Assembly: GCA_025656675.1 (NCBI GenBank)
Contig: JAHXHN010000001.1
Location: forward strand, 186,001 to 250,000
Reading direction: 5' to 3'
Origin: Candidatus Thiodiazotropha sp. (ex Codakia rugifera)
GTDB lineage: Bacteria; Pseudomonadota; Gammaproteobacteria; Chromatiales; Chromatiaceae
Length of the DNA: 64,000 nt
Position numbers and translations under genes: made by a program. The notes below the pieces were generated by a model. That model did not search any database and had not been told where the DNA came from. It was given only the letters and a program-made list of their open reading frames with translations. Of this stretch, positions 9,614 to 17,761 are shown piece by piece. Each line of letters starts with the position of its first letter. The stretch's first letter is position 1.

Positions 9614-10360
9614 ATGAACGATGATCAACTGTTGCGTTACAGCCGACAAATCATGCTTCCGTCGATTGGTATCGAGGGACAGCAAAAACTACTCGACGCA
9701 CGGATTTTGATTATTGGCCTCGGTGGACTTGGCTCACCGGCAGCCATGTATCTGGCTGCAGCTGGTGTTGGTACGCTGGTGCTGGTCGATTTCGACCAGG
9801 TAGACCTGACAAATTTGCAACGACAAATCGTCCACACCACTGAACGAATCGGTCAGCTAAAAGTAGAGTCGGCTCGAGCGTCTCTACTCGCCCTCAATCC
9901 TGAGTGCAGGATCGAAACCATCTCGAAACAGCTTGATGAAGTACAGCTTGTGACTCAGGTTAAACAGGCCGATCTTGTACTCGACGGCACGGACAATTTT
10001 GCTACCCGATTCGCTATCAACAAGGCTTGCCATACCCATCAAACACCGTTGGTGTCAGGGGCTGCCATCCGTATGGAAGGGCAGGTCAGTGTCTTTACGG
10101 GACAGCCAGGCGGCCCTTGCTACCATTGTCTCTATCCTGATGAGGGAGAGATGGACGAGACCTGTTCTGCCAATGGTGTCCTCGCCCCCCTGGTCGGTGT
10201 GATCGGCAGCATTCAGGCCATTGAAGCCATCAAACAGTTAACGGGTGTCGGTAAAACCCTGGAGGGCAGGCTCCTGCTAATGGACGCTCTGCAAATGGAG
10301 TGGCGAACCCTACGCCTGATGTCAGACCCCGCCTGCCCGATCTGTAGTAGTCCAGACTAA
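9614..10360 (+). CDS. moeB: MoeB/ThiF-family adenylyltransferase (HesA/MoeB/ThiF)
   Basis: This 248-aa E1-like enzyme adenylates the C-terminal Gly-Gly of a small sulfur carrier protein such as MoaD or ThiS. The nucleotide-binding motif is GLGGLGSPAAMYL, followed by VDFDQVDLTNLQRQI. Two CxxC pairs (CYHC and CPIC) should bind zinc, and ETCSANGVLAPLVG carries the family cysteine. There is no C-terminal rhodanese domain, so it is the short MoeB type. Whether it serves molybdopterin or thiamine synthesis cannot be decided here because moaD and thiS are not in the window. ATG at 9614 has AGGA upstream. Confidence 0.9.
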   Translation: MNDDQLLRYSRQIMLPSIGIEGQQKLLDARILIIGLGGLGSPAAMYLAAAGVGTLVLVDFDQVDLTNLQRQIVHTTERIGQLKVESARASLLALNPECRIETISKQLDEVQLVTQVKQADLVLDGTDNFATRFAINKACHTHQTPLVSGAAIRMEGQVSVFTGQPGGPCYHCLYPDEGEMDETCSANGVLAPLVGVIGSIQAIEAIKQLTGVGKTLEGRLLLMDALQMEWRTLRLMSDPACPICSSPD

Positions 10361-10366
10361 TTCCCT

Positions 10367-10963
10367 GTGCGTGAAGTATTTGAACAACGGCGTTTCATCT
10401 GTCCGCTGATCATCAGCATTAGCTGTCTGCTGATTGCCCTGATACCGGGATCCCTCATCGAAATCCTGCAATACCACCGTACCCCCATTGCAGCGGGTGC
10501 GTGGTGGCGTCTGATCAGCGGCCACCTGACACATTTGGGATGGGGTCACTTATCGATGAACCTTGCCGGGTTCTGGCTGATCTGGGGACTTTTTCTTACA
10601 ACCTATCGGTCGGGCTGGTGTCTGCTGAGAATTTCTCTACTGATACTAGGTACCTCTGCAGGGTTATGGTTTTTCAGCCCGGAAGTGGTCTGGTATCAGG
10701 GACTGTCGGGTATGCTGCATGGTCTGTTGAGCTGGGCCATCTTGAGCCAACTCAAATCCCAGCCCACCCCCTCCCTGCTCATACTCACTTTTCTGATTTT
10801 AAAACTGCTCTGGGAGCAGTGGCAGGGACCCATGCCAGGCAGTGAATCACTGGCAAGTGGACGTGTTATCGTAGATGCACATCTTTACGGCGCGGTGAGT
10901 GGCGTCATACTATGGGTCTTGGAGTTATTGCGATCCGCACACAAACGAGAGGATATTGAGTGA
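10367..10963 (+). CDS. rrtA: Rhombosortase (rhomboid-family intramembrane serine protease)
   Basis: This 198-aa polytopic membrane protein starts at GTG 10367. The catalytic serine is in GLSGMLHG and the catalytic histidine in DAHLYGAVSG. HLTHLGWGHLSMNLAGFWLIW corresponds to the rhomboid HxxxN region. The short size and these motifs match the rhombosortase subfamily, which processes proteins with a C-terminal GlyGly-CTERM sorting signal. It starts 6 bp after moeB, and its stop overlaps the next gene. No GlyGly-CTERM substrate was seen in the window, so targets are elsewhere. The rhomboid assignment is strong, the rhombosortase subtype probable. Confidence 0.85.
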   Translation: MREVFEQRRFICPLIISISCLLIALIPGSLIEILQYHRTPIAAGAWWRLISGHLTHLGWGHLSMNLAGFWLIWGLFLTTYRSGWCLLRISLLILGTSAGLWFFSPEVVWYQGLSGMLHGLLSWAILSQLKSQPTPSLLILTFLILKLLWEQWQGPMPGSESLASGRVIVDAHLYGAVSGVILWVLELLRSAHKREDIE

Positions 10964-11355
10964 AGCGATCTATTTTACCGCTGGTTTTTTTATCTCTCCT
11001 TATCAGCGCCTGCCAGGAGATGGAGGGTATTGATATGAATCAGGTTACACCGCAAGAGAAAAGCGCCGTGGAATCCCTGTTGTGGCTAAAAGATGCAGAT
11101 CCCGAAAAGAGTGCTCAGCAAGCATTGGCCAGAGGTGACAAACGCCTGATGGCAATGGCCTCACGCACAACCAACCTGCCGGGCTTAGAGCCTGATCTAA
11201 TCTCCAAGGCAAAAAGTATCTGCGGTGTCCGTTACCTGGAAGGCTCCACTGACACAGTGCTTGGCGAGATTCATTTGAAACTGATACAAGCTGCCTCAGA
11301 ATATGCAGCGTCCTATAACAGAATTATTATCGATCACTGTATGGAGAAGCAGTAA
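10960..11355 (+). CDS. Small predicted lipoprotein of unknown function
   Basis: This 131-aa protein starts at GTG 10960, overlapping the rrtA stop by 4 bases. It has a lipoprotein signal with lipobox ISAC, placing the lipidated cysteine at residue 18. The mature part is helical and polar, with cysteines at both ends (SICGVRY and DHCMEKQ) that could form a disulfide. No family is recognised. Tight coupling to the rhombosortase suggests co-expression, but a shared function is not shown. It is the last gene of the plus-strand run and converges on ubiA. Confidence 0.75.
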   Translation: MKRSILPLVFLSLLISACQEMEGIDMNQVTPQEKSAVESLLWLKDADPEKSAQQALARGDKRLMAMASRTTNLPGLEPDLISKAKSICGVRYLEGSTDTVLGEIHLKLIQAASEYAASYNRIIIDHCMEKQ

Positions 11356-11405
11356 TCTATCTGCTGCTAGGGCACAAAAACAGCCTCAGCAGGGCGTATT
11401 GGATT

Positions 11406-11423
11406 AATGTTAGCAGGCCCTAA
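11406..11423 (-). repeat. Copy of the TTAGGGCCTGYTWACAYY motif at the ubiA 3' end
   Basis: The minus strand reads TTAGGGCCTGCTAACATT and overlaps the ubiA stop codon. It matches 14 of 18 positions with the copy that begins the inverted-repeat element at 15530. Related copies lie at 32057, 60736, 62409 and, more weakly, 22646. Confidence 0.5.
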
Positions 11424-12307
11424 AATGCATAATCGAGCAACAGGCTGATAAAGATCACCATACCAAATATATTATTGTTGAGAAAAGCTTCGAAACAGGC
11501 TTGGGGTTCTCGCTCCCGACTCAACCACTGCTGGTAGGCAAACAATACAGCACCCAACATCACCCCCATGTAGTAAAGCCCACCGCGAGCAGACAAGACG
11601 CCTACTATCAACAGCAGCCCGATCATGAGAACTTGAAGCAGACCCACAATCAGGTTGTCGTATCGATCAAACAGTATCGCACTCGATTTAACACCGATCT
11701 TCAGATCATCCTCTCGATCGACCATTGCGTATTGGGTGTCGTAGATGAGTGCCCAGATCACGGCAGAGATAAACACTATCCAGGCCACCAAGGGTATACT
11801 CTCGGTCAGGGCCATGAAGGCCATAGGTACCGCCCAGCCAAAGGCGGCCCCCAGCATGATCTGGGGAAGATGGGTGAATCGTTTCATGAACGGATAGATG
11901 GCAGCCAGCAGTAACGCCACCAACGACATTATGCGGGTCGGCCAGTTAAGAAAGATCAACAAGCAGGCAGCCAGCAGGGTCAGCACAAAAAATACCGCCA
12001 CAGCCTCCCCCGGACTCACCAGCCCGGCAGCGATGGGGCGGGTTTGGGTACGCGCCACATGTCCATCGTACTCGCGATCGGCATAGTCGTTGATAGCACA
12101 ACCAGCCGAACGCATGATGGCTACCCCGGCGATAAACACAAGCACCACTCCCCAAGGGGGCGTGCCTTCCCCGGCAATCCACAATGACCAAAGCGTGGGC
12201 CAGAGTAACAACAGAATGCCAATGGGACGATGCAGTCGCACCAGCAGGGCATAGCGGCGCAGGCGCTCTCGCCAATCCACTGGGCCAGTACAAGTGTACC
12301 GCGTCAT
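11420..12307 (-). CDS. ubiA: 4-hydroxybenzoate polyprenyltransferase
   Basis: This 295-aa integral membrane enzyme attaches the polyprenyl tail to 4-hydroxybenzoate in ubiquinone synthesis. The two Asp-rich prenyl-diphosphate/Mg motifs are present: NDYADREYDGHVARTQTRP and YDTQYAMVDREDD. About eight membrane helices follow the family pattern. The start is ATG 12307, which overlaps the ubiC stop in an ATGA arrangement; an upstream TTG at 12313 is less likely. Together with ubiC it covers the first two dedicated steps of the pathway. Confidence 0.95.
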   Translation of the reverse strand: MTRYTCTGPVDWRERLRRYALLVRLHRPIGILLLLWPTLWSLWIAGEGTPPWGVVLVFIAGVAIMRSAGCAINDYADREYDGHVARTQTRPIAAGLVSPGEAVAVFFVLTLLAACLLIFLNWPTRIMSLVALLLAAIYPFMKRFTHLPQIMLGAAFGWAVPMAFMALTESIPLVAWIVFISAVIWALIYDTQYAMVDREDDLKIGVKSSAILFDRYDNLIVGLLQVLMIGLLLIVGVLSARGGLYYMGVMLGAVLFAYQQWLSREREPQACFEAFLNNNIFGMVIFISLLLDYAF

Positions 12308-12894
12308 CTGCAACCACCACCTGCCTTTAGCGGCAGCGCAGGAAGAAATATCTCATTTACCAGCAACGGCCTTTTTTCCACGTAAAACAGGGTGCGCCTA
12401 CCCCACAACTGTTCCGGTTTTTCATCCACATGATGACTGGCTGAATCAAACAGGGGGTGTCCTGGCAGTAACTGTGCAACCTGGGTCGTCCCACGAAGCA
12501 CTGTCGGGTCAGAAAAAAGCACTGCACCCAAGGGTTTTTCTCCCAATTGTGTCAGTCGCCGCGCAGAACCTTTTAGACTGGAAACCGGTATCAGGGTACG
12601 TGCAAAAACCCAAGGTGTTTCATTGCACAATAATTCCACATCGCGCACCAGGGTGAGCATGCCCCGTCGCATCTTCAAAATCCTGCATTCACTATTGAGT
12701 GGCGAACCCCAACCCTGATGTAACAGACGCACCCGAAACGTCCCTTTATCACAGGCCTGGATAACACGTCGCGTCAAGGATCCTCTGTCACCCAGCCATG
12801 CCTCTACCGCCGCCGGTATGTCCGAACGACGGCGTTGCCTCCAATCGCTCCAACTTGGTTCTGAACTGGACCTGATACTGCTCTGCTGGCTCAA
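12304..12894 (-). CDS. ubiC: Chorismate lyase
   Basis: This 196-aa protein converts chorismate to 4-hydroxybenzoate and pyruvate. Family features visible are the LGDRGSLTRRV region, the basic/aromatic core around ETPWVFARTLIP, and the C-terminal LWGRRTLFYVEKRPLLVNEIFLPA block. The start appears to be TTG at 12894, since no in-frame ATG precedes the conserved region. It overlaps ubiA by 4 bases and lies 47 bp after recG on the same strand. Confidence 0.92.
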   Translation of the reverse strand: MSQQSSIRSSSEPSWSDWRQRRRSDIPAAVEAWLGDRGSLTRRVIQACDKGTFRVRLLHQGWGSPLNSECRILKMRRGMLTLVRDVELLCNETPWVFARTLIPVSSLKGSARRLTQLGEKPLGAVLFSDPTVLRGTTQVAQLLPGHPLFDSASHHVDEKPEQLWGRRTLFYVEKRPLLVNEIFLPALPLKAGGGCR

Positions 12895-12941
12895 GCTATT
12901 TAACCCTGATAAAAAAAACCATTATCGCACAGCCTGCATGT

Positions 12942-15080
12942 CTATACCTTGCCATAATCAGTGCGCTCACCCAGCCAGCGGTCAACCAACCGCTCAGCTG
13001 CTCGTGTTTCTGTTTCCAGCATCATTTCAGCCGCTTCACGCACTTCATCGAGCATCCCCTGATCTCTGACCAAGTCGGCGATTCGCAACTGCATTTCACC
13101 TGTTTGACGGGTGCCCAGCACCTCTCCAGGTCCACGCATCTCTAAATCCTTTTGAGCAATCACAAAACCGTCGTTGGTCTCACGCAGTATCGCCAGGCGC
13201 TCCCGGGCATTCGCCGAGAGGGGTGGATGATACATCAGCACACAGTGACTCTCAGCACTCCCCCGGCCAACCCGTCCGCGTAACTGGTGGAGTTGGGCCA
13301 GTCCCAGTCGTTCCGGGTTCTCAATGATCATCAGGCTGGCATTCGGCACATCCACCCCGACTTCGATCACAGTAGTGGCGACCAACAGATCCAGCGATCC
13401 GGACTGAAACTCCCGCATTACCCGCTCTTTCTCCTCCTGCTTCACCCGGCCGTGAACCAGCCCAACCTTGAGCGTTGGCAAAACCTCAGCCAACAAACGC
13501 TCAGTCTCCTCGGCAGCCTGACACTGCAACACCTCCGACTCTTCGATCAGGGTACAGACCCAATAGGCCTGGCGACCCTCTGCGCAGGCCGCACGGACCC
13601 GGGCGACCACCTGGTCCCGTCGTTGTCCTGAAATCACAGCCGTAGTGACGGGTTTGCGCCCGGGTGGCAAGGCATCGATCACTGACAGGTCGAGGTCGGC
13701 ATAGGCGGTCATCGCCAAAGTCCTCGGGATGGGGGTGGCAGTCATAATCAACTGATGTGGGGTATGCCCTTTGCGACGCCCCTTTTCGCGCAGTGCAAGA
13801 CGCTGATGGACACCAAAGCGATGTTGCTCGTCGATCACTACGAGACCGAGGTCGTTAAACACCACATCCTCCTGAAACAGAGCGTGCGTCCCTACTGCCA
13901 GTTGAGTCTGGCCGGAGGCAATTTGTTCCAGTACCGCTTCACGGGGGCGCCCTTTGAGCCGACCTGTTAACCAGGTTGTGTTGATCCCCAAAGGTTGCAG
14001 CCAGAGCGAGAAATTGCGGAGATGCTGTTCCGCCAGCAACTCTGTGGGGGCCATCAAAACAACCTGACTGCCGGCACCAATGGCCTGCAGTGCGGCCAAG
14101 GCACTGACCACGGTCTTTCCTGAACCAACATCACCTTGCACCAGACGTTGCATTGGCTGAGAACGGGAAAGATCCTGTTCTATCTCTGCCACCACCCTGG
14201 ATTGGGCGGTAGTCAGCGTGAAAGGTAAACTGTCCAGCAGATCCTGTTTGAGGCTGTTGTCAGTGGCGAAGGGGGTGGCATCTATCCGTTGGTGTTGAGC
14301 CCTCACACTGCGCAGGCTGATCTGATGGGCGAGCAACTCCTCAAAGGCGAGCCGCTGCTGAGCCGGGTGGGTGCCGGACAGGAGTTGCTGTTGATCGGTA
14401 TCGGGTGGTGGGCGGTGAAGGTAGTTAACCACTTGCGCAAGGTTCGGCAACCGAAAGCGTCCAAGCAACGTCTGTGGCAGTAGTTCCTGTAGACCTTCAG
14501 GCTCCTGCTCCAAACGTGTCAGCACCTGTTGCATGAGGCCTCGCAAGGTCAATTGATGAACCCCCTCGGTAGTGGGATAGACAGGGGTCAGAGACGCTTC
14601 CACCGACAGGGGTTGATCGGGGTCGATCTGCTGATATTCGGGATGTACCATCTCCAGGCTGTTGGGACCGTTACGCACCTCACCGAAACAGCGTAAACGA
14701 ACGCCACGGCTCAACGCCTGGCGTTGTGCATTACTGAAATAGAAAAAACGCAGATACAGATGCCCTGTCCCATCGGAAAGGTGCACCATCAAGGAGCGCC
14801 GACGGCCGAATTTTATCTCCGCCAGATCCACCTCGCCTTCGATGACCGCCTGATCACCACGACGCAGGCTGCCTATGGGCTGTACGCGGGTCCGGTCCTG
14901 GTATCGCAATGGCAGATGGAACAGCAGATCCTGCAGGGTACTGATACCCAATCTAGCGAGTTTTTCGGCATTCCTTGCCCCGACCCCTTTCAACAGCGTG
15001 ATGGGCTGTTCGGCCAGACTCTTTGACGAACTATCCTTTATCAATGTGGCTCGCTTTCGTTGTACTATTGCTGTGCTCAA
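12942..15080 (-). CDS. recG: ATP-dependent DNA helicase RecG
   Basis: This roughly 712-aa superfamily 2 helicase remodels stalled replication forks and Holliday junctions. The N-terminal OB-fold wedge domain (LLKGVGARNAEKLARLGI...LPLRYQDRTRV) is followed by Walker A GDVGSGKTVVSAL, the DEQH motif in VIDEQHRFG, TAT in MTATPIP, and motif VI QLRGRVGRG. No in-frame ATG lies upstream of the conserved region. The start is therefore TTG at 15080 or possibly TTG at 15044, leaving the first dozen residues uncertain. It is divergent from yjbQ, 31 bp away. Confidence 0.95.
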   Translation of the reverse strand: MSTAIVQRKRATLIKDSSSKSLAEQPITLLKGVGARNAEKLARLGISTLQDLLFHLPLRYQDRTRVQPIGSLRRGDQAVIEGEVDLAEIKFGRRRSLMVHLSDGTGHLYLRFFYFSNAQRQALSRGVRLRCFGEVRNGPNSLEMVHPEYQQIDPDQPLSVEASLTPVYPTTEGVHQLTLRGLMQQVLTRLEQEPEGLQELLPQTLLGRFRLPNLAQVVNYLHRPPPDTDQQQLLSGTHPAQQRLAFEELLAHQISLRSVRAQHQRIDATPFATDNSLKQDLLDSLPFTLTTAQSRVVAEIEQDLSRSQPMQRLVQGDVGSGKTVVSALAALQAIGAGSQVVLMAPTELLAEQHLRNFSLWLQPLGINTTWLTGRLKGRPREAVLEQIASGQTQLAVGTHALFQEDVVFNDLGLVVIDEQHRFGVHQRLALREKGRRKGHTPHQLIMTATPIPRTLAMTAYADLDLSVIDALPPGRKPVTTAVISGQRRDQVVARVRAACAEGRQAYWVCTLIEESEVLQCQAAEETERLLAEVLPTLKVGLVHGRVKQEEKERVMREFQSGSLDLLVATTVIEVGVDVPNASLMIIENPERLGLAQLHQLRGRVGRGSAESHCVLMYHPPLSANARERLAILRETNDGFVIAQKDLEMRGPGEVLGTRQTGEMQLRIADLVRDQGMLDEVREAAEMMLETETRAAERLVDRWLGERTDYGKV

Positions 15081-15111
15081 GCATGCCAGATCAACCGGGA
15101 GAAAGGCAAAA

Positions 15112-15528
15112 ATGGTGATTCAGGAGCGATTGCAGATCCAGACTCAGGGTCGAAACACCTTTGACATCACCGACAGGGTGGTAGCGGTGATAAGCCGTGC
15201 AGGTATCACTACAGGCATCTGCCAACTCTTTATCCAACACACCAGTGCCTCATTGATATTATGCGAAAATGCCGATCCAACGGTACGCACTGATCTGGAA
15301 GGCATCATGGCTCGACTGGTGCCTGATGGAGACCCGCTTTTCGATCACACCATGGAGGGCCCTGACGATATGCCGGCTCATGTCCGATCGATTCTGACCA
15401 AGATGGATCTGAGTCTTCCCATCCGTCAGGGCAGACCTGCATTGGGAACATGGCAGGGCATCTACCTGTGGGAACATCGAACTCACCCCCATCAGCGTCA
15501 GGTGATGATAACCCTGTATGGTGAATAG
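15112..15528 (+). CDS. yjbQ: YjbQ family protein (UPF0047)
   Basis: This 138-aa protein has the family motifs FIQHTSASL near residue 40 and LGTWQGIYLWEHR near the C-terminus. YjbQ proteins form small trimers and have been linked to secondary thiamine-phosphate-synthase activity. ATG at 15112 is chosen because GGAGAAAGG lies just upstream. The frame stays open further upstream to 14875, but that part runs antisense through recG and lacks a ribosome site. It is a single gene, head-to-head with recG. Confidence 0.9.
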   Translation: MVIQERLQIQTQGRNTFDITDRVVAVISRAGITTGICQLFIQHTSASLILCENADPTVRTDLEGIMARLVPDGDPLFDHTMEGPDDMPAHVRSILTKMDLSLPIRQGRPALGTWQGIYLWEHRTHPHQRQVMITLYGE

Positions 15529-15529
15529 G

Positions 15530-15596
15530 TTAGGGCCTGTTTACACCTATTTGATTGCCACTGTTGTGCCTGAAAAAGCACCCATCAAGGCCCTAA
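15530..15596. repeat. 67-bp element bounded by 9-bp inverted repeats
   Basis: TTAGGGCCT (15530-15538) and AGGCCCTAA (15588-15596) are perfect inverted repeats just after the yjbQ stop. The left end extends to TTAGGGCCTGTTTACACC, which recurs in degenerate form elsewhere in the window. No coding potential is seen. It could be a miniature element or a transcription-ending structure. Confidence 0.55.
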
Positions 15597-15627
15597 GTGG
15601 GCCATGCCGTAAATGCTGTAACTCTCA

Positions 15628-15723
15628 GAGCCCCGCTCGTGGGCCAAGGCAAGGCGCACTTCGCAGGGAATGGCATGCCCTTTTCAAGAAGTGCAACGCA
15701 GAATTGGCCCACCAGCGGGGCTC
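15628..15723. repeat. Large inverted repeat with 18-bp arms
   Basis: GAGCCCCGCTCGTGGGCC (15628-15645) is the reverse complement of 15706-15723 with one mismatch. The 60-bp interior contains smaller complementary pieces. It lies between convergent genes yjbQ and the PPOX-like gene and can fold into a long stem in either transcript. It may be an intergenic dispersed repeat serving as a bidirectional terminator. Confidence 0.65.
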
Positions 15724-15739
15724 CCTTTGGGCCGAACCA

Positions 15740-16279
15740 CTAGGTCAGATCGGTGGGCTTTCCATCGACACTGAGTTTATTACGCCTTTCCCAAAACTCT
15801 TTGACTCCCTTGTCACCCTTTTTCTCTGCCCAGTCGGTGAGTGCCTCTCGTTGACCGATAAAATCGAATAGGGGCACACCAAAGCCACAGGAACTGACCA
15901 CCAGGTCCACATCCATAAGGATGATCTGACGGGCTCCGGGAAGTAGTGGGAAACGACCGATATGGGCATCCCAAACCTCGCTGCCCTCCCGGTGGCTGGA
16001 TGCCTTGCCATACAATCTCAATATTTTAGGCTCACCTTCAAATGCACAGAACATCAGGGTCATACGACCATCTTCCATCAGATGGGTCGCTGTCTCGTTA
16101 CCACTACCAGTAAGATTGAGCCAGACAATCTGGTTGGCATCAGTAATTCGCAGACTATCCATCCCTTTAGGGGAGACGTTGACACGCCCTGCACTTGCTG
16201 CTGTAGCAACAAAAAAAAGTTCTTGACGAATGATAAAATCGATATGTTTATCGATGATCTGATCGTATTGCTTACCCAT
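15740..16279 (-). CDS. Pyridoxamine 5'-phosphate oxidase-like FMN-binding family protein
   Basis: This 179-aa protein has a split-barrel PPOX fold: an N-terminal barrel (FFVATAASAGRVNVSPKGMD, then IVWLNLTGSGNETATHL) and LRLYGKASS. PPOX-class proteins bind FMN, F420 or haem. This subgroup, general-stress or uncharacterised, has no assigned substrate. It is not PdxH: the length is shorter and PLP-oxidase motifs are missing. ATG at 16279 starts 18 bp after the upstream unknown gene on the same strand, so the two are probably co-transcribed. Confidence 0.8.
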   Translation of the reverse strand: MGKQYDQIIDKHIDFIIRQELFFVATAASAGRVNVSPKGMDSLRITDANQIVWLNLTGSGNETATHLMEDGRMTLMFCAFEGEPKILRLYGKASSHREGSEVWDAHIGRFPLLPGARQIILMDVDLVVSSCGFGVPLFDFIGQREALTDWAEKKGDKGVKEFWERRNKLSVDGKPTDLT

Positions 16280-16297
16280 TTCGTGCCTATATTTGTT

Positions 16298-17053
16298 TTA
16301 TTTGTCCATTTTCACCCGGCCGCCAAAAAAACGTCCGGTCAAGCTGCTTTTAGTTTTCGATAACCACTCTTCCCGTTCGTTCAATAGCTGTCTCGACAGG
16401 GTAACCAGAGCGCGTAGGGTACGAGTACGGGTGATATCCATACGAACATCCGTCTGCAGCGTGGCTGTTGACCAGGGCCCACCGTTATTTTTACGAATAA
16501 ATTTTCGTACCTGCTCATGGAGGGCATTCCGTAGTTGACCGACCAGTTCCGCTTCCGCCTTTTCCGGATCACGCCCGACCAGACCGCGTTTGAGCTTTTT
16601 AGCCTGCTTTGGTGATACTAACTTGAGGGTTACACAATCATTGACCAACAAATGCTCCATCTCGGCACGGCGATCCTTCAATCGCTCAGGCATTGATTTG
16701 GCTTCCGGCACATATCCCGTGGCCTTTTTGTCTGTATTGGGGGGTTTGGATGACTGCTCGCTACCACCTTCAGTGTGACTGTCTGTTTTTCTAGGCGGTG
16801 CAGCCGGTGCCTCGAGCTGCTCACTCTCGCTATGTTGCTTGATCTCTGACTCGAGCCATTCTGCCTGCTCATTGAGTAGTCGATGAAAATCAGCAGGTGT
16901 GCTCTCGTCGGTCAGCATTGAGGCGATCGCCTGCTGCAAAACCTCGGTGTAGTAGCCAATGACGGTTTGATCGGTCATACCGTGGGAGGTACAGATGACA
17001 AACACCCGCCCCTGAATATTTACCTGAACCATCTGTTCGAATTGACTATCCAT
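16298..17053 (-). CDS. Hypothetical cytoplasmic protein with a low-complexity linker
   Basis: This 251-aa protein is not recognised. Residues 1-75 look folded and amphipathic (VFVICTSHGMTDQTVIGYY). Residues about 75-115 are a Ser/Pro/Lys/Glu-rich linker. Residues 120-251 are highly charged helices (PKQAKKLKRGLVGRDPEKAEAE; LRALVTLSRQLLNEREEW) with many basic residues near the C-terminus. There is no signal peptide or membrane segment. It precedes the PPOX-like gene by 18 bp. The two-part layout suggests an N-terminal interaction domain and a C-terminal nucleic-acid- or protein-binding helix bundle, but no function is claimed. Confidence 0.75.
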   Translation of the reverse strand: MDSQFEQMVQVNIQGRVFVICTSHGMTDQTVIGYYTEVLQQAIASMLTDESTPADFHRLLNEQAEWLESEIKQHSESEQLEAPAAPPRKTDSHTEGGSEQSSKPPNTDKKATGYVPEAKSMPERLKDRRAEMEHLLVNDCVTLKLVSPKQAKKLKRGLVGRDPEKAEAELVGQLRNALHEQVRKFIRKNNGGPWSTATLQTDVRMDITRTRTLRALVTLSRQLLNEREEWLSKTKSSLTGRFFGGRVKMDK

Positions 17054-17264
17054 TATACTTTTGTGACCTGAGATGCCTGCTTCTATTGCCTCGTCATATC
17101 AATCATAGATGAAATAACTTTAGATTAGTGTCCGTCCATCACTGCAACATTGATCATTTCAGCCGACCAACATCAAGGTACCCCATACACAAACAGTCTT
17201 CGGTTGCAGCCTGCCGTACCTCATCCGTTCCCGATAACCCTTAACTAATCTAGAAGCATGTCTC

Positions 17265-17648
17265 TTAACCAAGCTGCATAATGGCATCCATTTCCACACC
17301 TGCACGCTTTGGTAACGCCGCCACACCAATAGCTGCTCTGGCTGGATAGGGTTCCACGAAATAGTCTGCCATCACCTGATTCACGACTGGAAAATCTGCC
17401 AGATCAGTAAGGAATACATTCAGTTTCACAATATCGGCCAGACTACCGCCAGCGGCCCGGGCCACAGCCTGCAAGTTTTCAAATACCCGCCGAATTTGTT
17501 GTTCTATATCGCCATCCACCATCTCCATTGTCTCAGGGACGAGTGGAATCTGTCCTGAGAGATAGACAGTATCACCCACCTTGACTGCCTGTGAATAGGT
17601 ACCTATGGCCTGGGGGGCCTGATCGGTGCGAATGATTTCGCGACTCAT
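17265..17648 (-). CDS. ridA: RidA family reactive enamine/imine deaminase
   Basis: This 127-aa YjgF/YER057c/UK114 protein hydrolyses reactive enamine/imine intermediates released by PLP enzymes. Signature parts are [36 protein letters not shown], and the C-terminal [22 protein letters not shown] containing the substrate-binding Arg. ATG at 17648 is chosen because GAGGAG lies 7-8 bases upstream; the frame continues to 17756 without support. It follows spoT on the same strand, the common spoT-ridA arrangement. Confidence 0.93.
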   Translation of the reverse strand: MSREIIRTDQAPQAIGTYSQAVKVGDTVYLSGQIPLVPETMEMVDGDIEQQIRRVFENLQAVARAAGGSLADIVKLNVFLTDLADFPVVNQVMADYFVEPYPARAAIGVAALPKRAGVEMDAIMQLG

Positions 17649-17761
17649 GGACACACTCCTCGTCATTAATTTTGAATTTTTAATGTTGTATTTTTGAATG
17701 GCTGTTGTGTGCTTTGAAATTAAAGTGCGGGCCGTGCGAACACAACAACAATTCATGATTA

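Noticed and set aside
14875..15111. N-terminal extension of yjbQ
   Set aside because: It runs antisense through recG, and the conserved YjbQ domain with a good ribosome site starts at 15112.
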